A stretch of DNA of 64,000 nucleotides from Salaquimonas sp041736675 (GTDB lineage Bacteria; Pseudomonadota; Alphaproteobacteria; Rhizobiales; Rhizobiaceae). A program made the position numbers and the translations under genes. This document shows, one piece after another, positions 25,448-33,294 of this stretch (positions are counted from its first letter, which is position 1; every line of letters starts with the position of its first letter). Below the pieces are notes generated by a model. It saw nothing but the letters and a program-made list of their open reading frames with translations, had not been told where the DNA came from and ran no database searches. The stretch lies in the NCBI GenBank assembly GCA_041736675.1, contig JBGSTD010000004.1, forward strand, positions 39,781 to 103,780. Reading direction: 5' to 3'.

Positions 25448-26758
25448 TTATTTGGTACGTCCGTACTTTTTGAACGTCTCTTTCCAATCGTTGGCAAGAG
25501 CATCAAGTGTTTCCTTGGCTGTACCCTCATTTCCGACAATGAACGGATACAAACGCTGGTTTGCGGCAGTCAACAATTCGGCAAATTCGGGCACTGCCCA
25601 GAAGTCCTTTACCTTGAACATGGTCTGGTAGAAAGCTTCATTGTAAGGCGTTGCCTTGCGGAACTCATCGGACTCCAGCACCTTGGCAGAAGCAGTATAG
25701 CCACCCAGTTCAGCCCAGCGTTTCTGGGTTTCGTCCTTGATGAACCATTCGAGGAACTTTTTGGATTCTTCCTGTTTGGTTGAATAGCTGACAATCGAAA
25801 TGCCTTGTCCGCCAAGAGCTGCATGCTGGGCACCTGTCGGGCCCGCAGGGTTGGCAAAAAAGCCGGTATTCTTGGCATTGGGGTTGGTCGCTTCGTTCAG
25901 CAATGCAGGGAAAAACGCGAAGTAATTCATTGACATTGCAGCGAGGTTTTCAGTGATCGCCTGGTTGTTCTCAACAAAGAAGGTTTTTGCCCATCCTGGA
26001 GGTGTAAAGCCGTAAAGCTTCTTGTAATTTTCCAGCGCGGCGACAGCAGCATCTGAATTGATATAGCCGTCAACTTCATAGGTTTCGAAATTGCCGAGTT
26101 CTGCACCATACGAGAAAATCGCATTCTCGACACCCATCACCATCGCATCGTAAGAGTTGTCCGTATATATGGCCACCCCGTAGCGGTTCTGGTCAGGACG
26201 GTGAAAGAATTCGGCGATATCAGTCAGTTCTTGCCAGGTTTTCGGTGGAGCAAGATCATAGCCATACTTTGCCTTGAAGGCTTCCATCTCTTTTGGATCT
26301 TCAAACCAGTCCTTGCGATATGACCAACCCACTGCGTCCCCTTCAGCAGGAATCGCCCAGTATTTGCCTGAGTTTCCAGGGTATTCGGCATAATACTTTA
26401 CAGTGGCCGGAGCCATGATTTCACCGACCTTGTTTTGGTTGAAGAAATCAGTCAGGTCAACATAGTGACCGCCTTCCGAGGCTGCACCAAGCCATTGGCT
26501 ATCCCCGACAATCATGTCGTAAGCCTGGCCCTTGGCATTGAACTCAGTAAAAGCCTTGGTTTGGAAGTCAGACCAAGGAGTTGTTTCAACTGTCACCGAA
26601 ACGCCGGTTTCGGCTTCGTATTCGTTTACGAGTTCCTGCAAGAAATTAGCCGGATCCCACTCAGCCCAGAAGATCACAAGATCTTCGGCATATGCACTTG
26701 TTGCTGACAGTACTGATAATGCAGCCCCTGCCAGCAAACTGGTAAGCTTTTTCTTCAT
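25448..26758 (-). CDS. ABC transporter extracellular solute-binding protein (family 1)
   Basis: A 436-residue periplasmic binding protein with a signal peptide (KKKLTSLLAGAALSVLSATS then AYA-ED, cleavage near residue 24). The early motif EDLVIFWAEWDPANFLQELVNEYEAETG and late QKRWAELGGYTA are typical of sugar/polyol binding proteins. ATG 26758 has GGGAGGA 8 bases upstream; an in-frame start 9 codons earlier lacks this. It is shorter than glycerol-binding GlpV (about 570 residues), so despite the glycerol-like ATPases and small membrane protein, the ligand is probably a sugar or acid sugar feeding the island. A GntR-type operator lies 104 bp upstream. Confidence 0.92.
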   Translation of the reverse strand: MKKKLTSLLAGAALSVLSATSAYAEDLVIFWAEWDPANFLQELVNEYEAETGVSVTVETTPWSDFQTKAFTEFNAKGQAYDMIVGDSQWLGAASEGGHYVDLTDFFNQNKVGEIMAPATVKYYAEYPGNSGKYWAIPAEGDAVGWSYRKDWFEDPKEMEAFKAKYGYDLAPPKTWQELTDIAEFFHRPDQNRYGVAIYTDNSYDAMVMGVENAIFSYGAELGNFETYEVDGYINSDAAVAALENYKKLYGFTPPGWAKTFFVENNQAITENLAAMSMNYFAFFPALLNEATNPNAKNTGFFANPAGPTGAQHAALGGQGISIVSYSTKQEESKKFLEWFIKDETQKRWAELGGYTASAKVLESDEFRKATPYNEAFYQTMFKVKDFWAVPEFAELLTAANQRLYPFIVGNEGTAKETLDALANDWKETFKKYGRTK

Positions 26759-26861
26759 GCTCTTTATCCTCCCAGTTAAAAACATCCTTAAATCGCAGCG
26801 ATGCGATCAGTTGGCTCGCGATGGAGCAATGTGTATTTTCCAACGGCCTTCCTACCCATAT

Positions 26862-26874
26862 CTGGTAATACCAG
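26862..26874. promoter_or_regulatory. GntR/FCD-type operator, site 3
   Basis: CTGGTAATACCAG is a perfect 5-3-5 palindrome with flanks ATAT and TTTAAC, upstream of the ABC importer operon. It has the same length and arms as site 2. Confidence 0.82.
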
Positions 26875-27047
26875 TTTAACACATCTGTCAAGACGAACCT
26901 ATTGGCTTCGATGGAGAAGTTTACCTAGATTGTTTTAAAAATAATGCCAATTTCTGCCTTTTCATTGTCAACTTCATTGTCAACAAGATCGAATGCCTGA
27001 AAAATGCAACCTTAAGCAGATTTTACCCGAAAGAATAATGTACATAT

Positions 27048-27060
27048 CTGGCCGGACCAG
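27048..27060. promoter_or_regulatory. GntR/FCD-type operator, site 4
   Basis: CTGGCCGGACCAG matches the CTGGT-N3-ACCAG arms with one change and sits 104 bp upstream of the Tm-1-like gene. An additional half-site, ACTGGT, follows at about 27064. Confidence 0.72.
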
Positions 27061-27163
27061 ATTGACTGGTTTATCCTTGATGAATACAATCAAATTTTGA
27101 CGATAATCTGCCCCCTTCCAAAGGGAGAAATCGGATCAACGCCGCAAAACCAGGATCAAGAAC

Positions 27164-28378
27164 GTGCCCAGTATTTATCTTGCAGGAACAGCCGATACAA
27201 AAGGCCCCGAATTGATGTTCCTGAAAGAGTTGCTGGAAACAGGCGAGAATACCGTAAGACTTGTCGATCTGAGTACACGTCCGATCGTCTTTGATTGTGA
27301 TGTTACACCTGCTGAAATTGCCCGGTATCATCCACAAGGCCCGCATATCGTTTTGGGCACAAATGACCGGGGCAGTTCTGTATCGGCGATGGCAGTGGCG
27401 TTTGCCCAATTCTGTAAAGCCAATCAAAGCGAAATTTCCGCGTTTATTGGAATAGGCGGAGGTGGCGGCACATCAATGATTACTGCTGGAATGCGCGAAC
27501 TTCGCTACGGCGTTCCCAAAATCATGATCTCCACCCTCGCCTCGGGCGACACCTCGCCTTACGTGGATACTTCTGACATCATCATGGTGCCATCGGTGAC
27601 CGATATAGCGGGACTGAATTTTCTCAGCCGAATGATCCTGAAAAATGCAGCTTTAGCCCTCCTGGGCATGACAGCGTCTGGCCAGACATCGCCGGTGGCG
27701 CAGGTTGCAACAATAGGCATGACGATGTTTGGCGTAACCACGCCAGCGGTTACGCACCTGGTAAGCCTGCTGGCCGAACAGGAACAGGGGCGCCGGGAAT
27801 CAATGGTATTTCACGCCACGGGCACGGGCGGACGCACCATGGAAAAGCTGCTGCTTGAAGGGCATCTGGAAGGTCTGATCGACTTGACGACGACTGAGAT
27901 TGCCGACCATATTTGCGGCGGAGTTTTATCAGCCGGGCCGGGCCGGCTTGATGCGACGCGGATTACCAAAACGCCTTATGTGGGAGCGCCCGGCGCGCTT
28001 GACATGGTGAATTTCTGGGCTCCTTCAACCATACCGGAGCAATTTGCGGACAGGCAGTTTTACAATCACAACTCCAACGTCACGCTGATGCGCACAACAC
28101 CTGAAGAGTGCCGGAAAATCGGCGAGTGGATTGGTAACAAATTAAACTCCTGCGAAGGGCCTGTGCGGTTTCTCATTCCTGAAAAGGGCATATCTGCGCT
28201 CGACATTGAAGGAGGAGCGTTTTGGGAGCCTGTTGCTGATGCAGCGCTTTTTTCCGCTCTTGAAGCGACACTTGAGCAGAATGACAACAGACAGTTGATC
28301 AGCCTTCCCTTGCATATCAACGACCCTGCTTTTGCAGCAGCTGCATTGAAACACTACACCGAAATCTCAAAGGCTTAA
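27164..28378 (+). CDS. Tm-1-like ATP-binding domain protein (UPF0261)
   Basis: A 404-residue member of the UPF0261/Tm-1 family, named after the tomato resistance protein whose N-terminal half is related. Recognisable segments are YLAGTADTKGPEL at the start, the Gly-rich FIGIGGGGGTSMITAGMRELRYGVPKIMISTLASGD (about 100-132), TDIAGLNFLSR and MVFHATGTGGRTME. The start is a GTG with AGGA upstream. It lies 3 bp before a PEP-hydrolase-like TIM barrel. The two families occur as neighbours or fused; the reaction is not established. The shared operator suggests the pair acts in the island's catabolic pathway. Confidence 0.9.
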   Translation: MPSIYLAGTADTKGPELMFLKELLETGENTVRLVDLSTRPIVFDCDVTPAEIARYHPQGPHIVLGTNDRGSSVSAMAVAFAQFCKANQSEISAFIGIGGGGGTSMITAGMRELRYGVPKIMISTLASGDTSPYVDTSDIIMVPSVTDIAGLNFLSRMILKNAALALLGMTASGQTSPVAQVATIGMTMFGVTTPAVTHLVSLLAEQEQGRRESMVFHATGTGGRTMEKLLLEGHLEGLIDLTTTEIADHICGGVLSAGPGRLDATRITKTPYVGAPGALDMVNFWAPSTIPEQFADRQFYNHNSNVTLMRTTPEECRKIGEWIGNKLNSCEGPVRFLIPEKGISALDIEGGAFWEPVADAALFSALEATLEQNDNRQLISLPLHINDPAFAAAALKHYTEISKA

Positions 28379-28381
28379 AAG

Positions 28382-29212
28382 ATGCCGTTTATCAAGCGCG
28401 AAACGATACTGACAAAATTCCGGAAAATGATTGATGCTGGTGAACCCATTATCGGCGGCGGTGCAGGAACCGGACTATCGGCGAAAGCGGAAGAAGCTGG
28501 CGGAATTGACCTCATCATCATCTACAATTCCGGTCGCTACCGCATGGCAGGACGCGGTTCGGCTGCCGGATTGCTGGCTTATGGCAATGCCAACGAGATC
28601 GTCAAGGAAATGGCGGTTGAAGTGTTGCCCGTTGTCAAGCAAACCCCGGTTCTTGCTGGAGTAAACGGCACTGATCCGTTTATCCTGATGCCACAATTTC
28701 TTCAGGAGTTGAAAGCAATGGGATTTTCCGGCGTTCAAAACTTTCCCACAATCGGCCTGTTCGACGGGACCATGCGGCAAAGTTTTGAAGAGACCGGAAT
28801 GGGATTTTCCCTTGAGGTTGACATGATTTCGATGGCCCATGACATTGATCTGTTGACGACCCCCTATGTCTTCAATGCTGAAGAAGCAAGGGCAATGACG
28901 CGGGCCGGCGCGGACATCATTGTTGCTCATATGGGCGTCACAACTGGAGGAGACATTGGAGCGACATCAGCCAAATCACTCGATCATTGTGTAGCCGAGA
29001 TTGATCTTATCGCTGCAGCCGCACTGGAGATACGTCAAGATGTGATTGTTCTTTGCCACGGTGGCCCGATATCCATGCCTGAAGACGCAGCCTACGTTCT
29101 AAAGAACTGCAAAGTATGCCACGGATTTTATGGCGCAAGCTCGGCTGAACGTTTGCCTGCTGAAATAGCAATCCGTGACCAGATCAGGACCTTCAAGAAT
29201 ATCAGACCTTAA
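28382..29212 (+). CDS. Phosphoenolpyruvate hydrolase-family TIM-barrel protein
   Basis: A 276-residue TIM barrel of the 'phosphoenolpyruvate hydrolase-like' / TIM-barrel signal-transduction family. Typical segments are PIIGGGAGTGLSAKAEEAGGIDLIIIYNSGRYRMAG (about 20-55), VLAGVNGTDPF, FSGVQNFPTIGLFDG and DIIVAHMGVTTGGDIGA. It is the constant partner of Tm-1-like proteins. Family members resemble PEP mutase/isocitrate lyase barrels, so a C-C lyase or hydrolase acting on a keto acid is plausible, but unproven. Confidence 0.88.
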   Translation: MPFIKRETILTKFRKMIDAGEPIIGGGAGTGLSAKAEEAGGIDLIIIYNSGRYRMAGRGSAAGLLAYGNANEIVKEMAVEVLPVVKQTPVLAGVNGTDPFILMPQFLQELKAMGFSGVQNFPTIGLFDGTMRQSFEETGMGFSLEVDMISMAHDIDLLTTPYVFNAEEARAMTRAGADIIVAHMGVTTGGDIGATSAKSLDHCVAEIDLIAAAALEIRQDVIVLCHGGPISMPEDAAYVLKNCKVCHGFYGASSAERLPAEIAIRDQIRTFKNIRP

Positions 29213-29247
29213 CCTGCACACCAAAACCAACACCCAAAGGAAACTCC

Positions 29248-29667
29248 ATGTCTGGCACCGACAAACTTTTCATATACCCTGACAATGTTGACAACTTCGG
29301 TTTTGACTGGGGTCGTCTTGCAATCACGATAGGTCCCAAAGTCAACGGGGCGAAGAATTTTTCTGCGGGTGTCGTCTTTGTTCCTCCGGGCAAAGGCCAT
29401 GAGAGACACAATCATCCCGGGGCTGAAGAGATCATCTATTTTTTGGAAGGATCCGGCGAGCAGATGGTTGAAGACGAAAATGGCAAGCCGGTAACTCAAG
29501 AGGTGGAGGCTGGTTGTAGCGTGTTCATTCCCGAAAGCCGCTTTCATTCAACCCTGAATACCGGCTCAAGCGAAATGAAGATATTTGTGGTCTATTCACC
29601 GGCGGGTCCTGAAGAGTTGCTCCGTGAGCTTCCAGACTTCAGGCTGATTCCGGCGGTCAAAAAATAA
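29248..29667 (+). CDS. Cupin-domain protein
   Basis: A 139-residue single cupin. Motif 1 is PPGKGHERHNHPGAEEIIYFLEG (His, His, Glu metal ligands, about 49-71) and motif 2 is the region ending PESRFHSTLN with the fourth His (about 98-107). A good AAAGGAAA site precedes the ATG. Small cupins in sugar-acid operons are often isomerases or lyases for uronates; here the role is unknown. Its stop merges with the ribosome site of the next gene. Confidence 0.88.
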   Translation: MSGTDKLFIYPDNVDNFGFDWGRLAITIGPKVNGAKNFSAGVVFVPPGKGHERHNHPGAEEIIYFLEGSGEQMVEDENGKPVTQEVEAGCSVFIPESRFHSTLNTGSSEMKIFVVYSPAGPEELLRELPDFRLIPAVKK

Positions 29668-29677
29668 GGAGCCCGCC

Positions 29678-30865
29678 ATGATGAATTCCCTTCCTTCAAG
29701 TCCCGCCGATTTACCTTATTCGCTTTCAAAGCTGGATGATATGATGGCAAAGGCAGGCATTGATGTTTTGATGGCGACATCGAAACACAATGTGCGTTAC
29801 TTGCTGGGCGGTTACCAGTTCATCTTCTTCTCAGCGATGGATGCGATAGGTCACAGCCGCTATCTGCCGATATTCATCTACGTGCGGGGCGATGCCGACA
29901 AGGCAGCATACATCGCCAACAAGATGGAAGGCGGTGAGCACGCCAACCATCCTTTCTGGGTTCCGAATTTTTTTCCAATGGCGTGGGGATCAATCGATTC
30001 AATCTCTCAGGCAATCTCGCATTTGAAATCGATCGGCATTACTTCCGGCAGGATCGGCATTGAACCACCCTTTATGCCTTCGGACGCCTTTCTGGCGATC
30101 ACCGCGCAATTGCCGAACTTTGTCATTGCGGATGCAACGGGATTGCTGGAACGCCTGCGCGCAGTCAAAACTCCCGATGAACTCAAGTTGTTGAAGCAAG
30201 CATCGGAAGGCATTACCGAGGCAATGCAAGCAACCATCGCAGGTTCACAGCCTGGAGATACCAAGCATGAGATCATTCAACGCCTTCGACGCGAAGAGAC
30301 CAATCGTAGCCTAATGTTCGAATATTGCCTGTTAACCCTTGGCTCGAGCCACAACAGGGCTGCCTCGAACCAGCAATGGCAGGAGGGAGAAGTGCTGTCG
30401 ATTGATTCAGGCGGGAACCTGCATGGCTATATTGGCGACATATGCAGAATGGGAATATTGGGAGAGCCTGACAGCGAACTGGAAGATCTGCTGAATCAGG
30501 TCGAAACCGTTCAACAGGCTGCCTTCTCGAAAATCAAAGCCGGCGCAAAAGGTGGCGCGTTCATCGCCCATGCGGAAGGTATTCTCAGCCAGATGAACTG
30601 CAAGCCATACACAGATTTTTTCGCACATGGCATGGGATTGATATCACATGAAGCGCCGTTCCTGATGACCAATCATCCTGTCGCCTATGAAGGGTCAGAT
30701 GCAGACCATGAACTGGAAACAGGGATGGTTCTATCGGTCGAGACAACCATGCTTCATCCGAGGCGCGGCTTTATCAAACTGGAAGATACATTGACGGTAA
30801 CACCCGACGGTTATCAGATGTTTGGCGAGGATGGACGTGGTTGGAACCGGGGCGGCACCCAATAA
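29678..30865 (+). CDS. M24-family metallopeptidase / creatinase-like protein (Xaa-Pro peptidase family)
   Basis: A 395-residue protein with an N-terminal creatinase-type domain (VLMATSKHNVRYLLGGYQF) and a pita-bread catalytic domain. The five metal ligands can be followed: Asp in LSIDSGG, Asp in GYIGDICRMG, His in FFAHGMGLISHEAP, Glu in VLSVETTM and Glu in IKLEDTLTV, so it should bind two metals. It may be a proline-specific aminopeptidase or a C-N hydrolase like creatinase. AAGGAG sits 7 bases before the first of two adjacent ATGs. It is the last gene of the Tm-1 operon, an unusual partner for sugar genes. Confidence 0.9.
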   Translation: MMNSLPSSPADLPYSLSKLDDMMAKAGIDVLMATSKHNVRYLLGGYQFIFFSAMDAIGHSRYLPIFIYVRGDADKAAYIANKMEGGEHANHPFWVPNFFPMAWGSIDSISQAISHLKSIGITSGRIGIEPPFMPSDAFLAITAQLPNFVIADATGLLERLRAVKTPDELKLLKQASEGITEAMQATIAGSQPGDTKHEIIQRLRREETNRSLMFEYCLLTLGSSHNRAASNQQWQEGEVLSIDSGGNLHGYIGDICRMGILGEPDSELEDLLNQVETVQQAAFSKIKAGAKGGAFIAHAEGILSQMNCKPYTDFFAHGMGLISHEAPFLMTNHPVAYEGSDADHELETGMVLSVETTMLHPRRGFIKLEDTLTVTPDGYQMFGEDGRGWNRGGTQ

Positions 30866-31013
30866 TGGCTGAACAATAATCATGTTACCAGTCATTCGCC
30901 AGGCACTGTGAGCAATTGCTTTAGGTGCATGAGTCACTTTGTTGGCATGACACTAATTTTACCTCTGCCGGCATCAGGCATTTTGCTTTTTTGCAGGCCT
31001 AATATGGATCAAC

Positions 31014-31952
31014 TCAGAAGTTCACCATATCGCCGCCTTTCAAGGCAAGGGTTTCCCGGGCTTGAGCAGGCGTTGCGATGCTCATCCCCAATTCTTCGAG
31101 GATTGTCCTGATCTTGCGAACCTGCTGGGCATTGGAACTGGCGAGCTGGCCCTTGGCAATGAACAGCGAATCCTCAAGCCCCACTCGAACATTGCCACCC
31201 ATCATGGCAGCCTGGGTTGCAAAGGGCATTTGAAAACGTCCCGCGGCCAGAACTGACCAGACATAATCTTCACCGAAAAGACGGTCTGCCGTCTGCTTCA
31301 TGAACATGACATTTTCAATGTCTGCACCAATGCCACCAAGAATGCCAAAAATGGACTGCACCATGAATGGCGGTTTTATGAGCCCAAGATCGACAAAATG
31401 AGCCAAATTGTAGAGATGGCCTATATCATAGCATTCATGCTCAAATTTGACGCCGCATCCCTCGCCAAGATGCTTGATAATATAGTGGATGTCGCGAAAC
31501 GTGTTTCTGAAAATGTTGTCATCGGTGTTTTCAAGATATGGCTTTTCCCAGGCGTGCTTCCAATTGTTATATTTTGAAGCAAGCGGGTGAAGCGCAAAAT
31601 TCATAGATCCCATGTTGAGGGATGTCATTTCTGGCTTGGCATGCAATGCAGCTGCCAATCTGTCCTGCACGGACATACCCAGTCCTCCACCTGTGGTGAT
31701 ATTCAAAACGGCGTCTGTTGACTGCTTGATGCGGGGAAGAAACTCCATGAACAAGGCGGGGTCAGGGGATGGCTCACCGGTTTTGGGGTCGCGCGCATGC
31801 AAATGGATGACCGAGGCACCTGCTTCTGCGGCTTCAATGGATTGGGTAGCGATTTCATCGGGCGTAATAGGCAAGGCATCTGACATGGTGGGCGTATGAA
31901 TTCCACCAGTGATCGCACAGGTGATAATTACGTTATTCGTTTTTTTGGCCAT
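31014..31952 (-). CDS. BKACE-family beta-keto acid cleavage enzyme (3-keto-5-aminohexanoate cleavage-like)
   Basis: A 312-residue TIM barrel of the DUF849/BKACE family, which cleaves a beta-keto acid with acetyl-CoA. The family start NVIITCAITGGIHTP, the zinc-binding HLHARDP (about 48-54), the LNITTGGG strand, EHECYD and the MMGGNVRVGLEDSLF block (about 258-272) are visible. I used ATG 31952, which gives the usual N-terminus, over one 15 codons upstream. It stands alone between the M24 gene (convergent) and a 430-bp spacer behind kdgK, so its pathway is not given by context. Confidence 0.9.
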   Translation of the reverse strand: MAKKTNNVIITCAITGGIHTPTMSDALPITPDEIATQSIEAAEAGASVIHLHARDPKTGEPSPDPALFMEFLPRIKQSTDAVLNITTGGGLGMSVQDRLAAALHAKPEMTSLNMGSMNFALHPLASKYNNWKHAWEKPYLENTDDNIFRNTFRDIHYIIKHLGEGCGVKFEHECYDIGHLYNLAHFVDLGLIKPPFMVQSIFGILGGIGADIENVMFMKQTADRLFGEDYVWSVLAAGRFQMPFATQAAMMGGNVRVGLEDSLFIAKGQLASSNAQQVRKIRTILEELGMSIATPAQARETLALKGGDMVNF

Positions 31953-32382
31953 TTCGACTTTCTTTCCCAAAATGAAACAAATTCTATGTCGCAGCAAAAC
32001 ATCTAGTGTGAAGTGCCAAAGCAGGTCCTGAAATTTAGTTCATCCCCCGTTCCAGTCAGCCTAGGTGTGCCCTGGCAGCATCCCCTTTTTTCAACTCGTC
32101 AGCAAGAGCAATGAGCGCGAAAGCTGATTGTTGTCTTGGATAGCGCCATGCAATTCAGACCCGTCTCATTTGAATTTGAGGAAAGTGGATGACCTGTTGT
32201 CATATACGTGCGCATCCGGGTAAAACCGGGCATTGGCAAATTAGCAATCACAACAAAATTGTTTTAGGCAACGCCACCAGTTTTTGCGGTAATGTGGTGA
32301 TTGGAACAGTTCACACTGGCCAATCTCATGCTTGCGGGTTTGGCTTGCATCCACACAACCGAACAAACCCGTTGTAACATGT
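31953..32382. other. 430-bp spacer upstream of the BKACE gene
   Basis: No supported gene. A 62-codon frame on the plus strand (32189-32377) has no ribosome site or family features. The stretch presumably holds the BKACE promoter. An incomplete hairpin (GTTCAGC 32381-32387 with GCTGAAC 32409-32415) overlaps the kdgK end and has no T-run. Confidence 0.55.
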
Positions 32383-33294
32383 TCAGCGCGGCTTTAACGC
32401 GCCGCGATGCTGAACAACTCCTGAGGCGGTCTCATGGGCAAAACGGACAGCGCCTTCAAGAGAATGGCCATTAAGGCGCATGGCAAGATAGGCGCCATTA
32501 AAGGAATCTCCAGCCCCGGTGGTATCTATCGGAGTGACTATCGTGATGTCATCAACATGGCAGCGCTCTTGTCTTGTTGCTGCCAATACCGGTCCACCGC
32601 CATTTTTTACCACAACTTCGTTGGCACCCGCATTGAGATAGCGCTTCATGACATCGTCAGATGTGGTATCCCCAAAATGATCTGACTGCTCATCAAGACC
32701 CGGCATGATGATGGTGGCGACGTTGGCTGCAGCCATGATGGTGTCGCACATTACCGAAACACTTTCCCAGAGCCGCGGTCGCATGTTGGGATCAAAGGCA
32801 ATTGCCTTGCCCTGACTGCGCGCTGCGGCCAGAGCGCCAAGAACAGCCTGCCTGCGCTCGCTGGCCAGAATTGCAAGGGTTATGCCGGAGAAATAGATGC
32901 AGGAAGCAGCTTCCAGCGCCTGCGTAAAAAGTCCGATATCATCGGCAAGACAGCGGGCAGCCGAATTTTCCCGCCAATACGTAAAACTTCGTTCGCCTTC
33001 GATTGTTTCTATGATGTAGAGCCCGAGTTGCCTTTTGATATCTCTTTTGATCCATTGGGTCGAAATACCATTTTGATCTGTGAAATCGATCAACTGGCCA
33101 GAAATGGTATCTGTTCCAACACGGGTAAAATAGGACGTATTCCAGTTTTCCTTGTTTGGAGAATTGGCAAAGTGCCAAGCAGTATTGAAGGTGTCTCCGG
33201 CAAAATTCTTTTGCCACGAACCATCATCTGCCTGAGCAAATTCGATCATGCATTCACCGATTGCAAGAAAAACGGGTTCATCAGCCATGATCAT
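32383..33294 (-). CDS. kdgK: PfkB-family sugar kinase, probable 2-dehydro-3-deoxygluconokinase
   Basis: A 303-residue ribokinase-fold kinase with the two PfkB signatures: the N-terminal GDTFNTAWHFA region and the C-terminal DTTGAGDSFNGAYLA containing the catalytic Asp (about 250-264). DPNMRPRLW, typical of KDG kinases, is at about 167-175. It is coupled to uxuB by a 4-base overlap and is the last gene of uxuA-uxuB-kdgK, so its substrate is most likely 2-keto-3-deoxygluconate made by UxuA, giving KDPG. A second ATG two codons in (33288) is better spaced from AGGA and may be the true start. Confidence 0.88.
   Translation of the reverse strand: MIMADEPVFLAIGECMIEFAQADDGSWQKNFAGDTFNTAWHFANSPNKENWNTSYFTRVGTDTISGQLIDFTDQNGISTQWIKRDIKRQLGLYIIETIEGERSFTYWRENSAARCLADDIGLFTQALEAASCIYFSGITLAILASERRQAVLGALAAARSQGKAIAFDPNMRPRLWESVSVMCDTIMAAANVATIIMPGLDEQSDHFGDTTSDDVMKRYLNAGANEVVVKNGGGPVLAATRQERCHVDDITIVTPIDTTGAGDSFNGAYLAMRLNGHSLEGAVRFAHETASGVVQHRGALKPR

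Larger units (their letters stand above)
26759..27163. promoter_or_regulatory. 405-bp divergent promoter region with two GntR-type operators
   Basis: Spacer between the ABC operon (minus) and the Tm-1 operon (plus). It is AT-rich at 26930-27040 and contains the palindromes at 26862-26874 and 27048-27060, one per direction. A short direct repeat, TCATTGTCAACT / TCATTGTCAACA, lies at about 26964-26987. No gene is supported here. Confidence 0.7.

Noticed and set aside
32189..32377. 62-codon plus-strand frame upstream of BKACE
   Set aside because: No ribosome site and no family resemblance; chance frame.
32381..32415. Hairpin at the kdgK 3' end as a terminator
   Set aside because: It is mostly inside the coding sequence, has mismatches, and no T-run follows on the minus strand.
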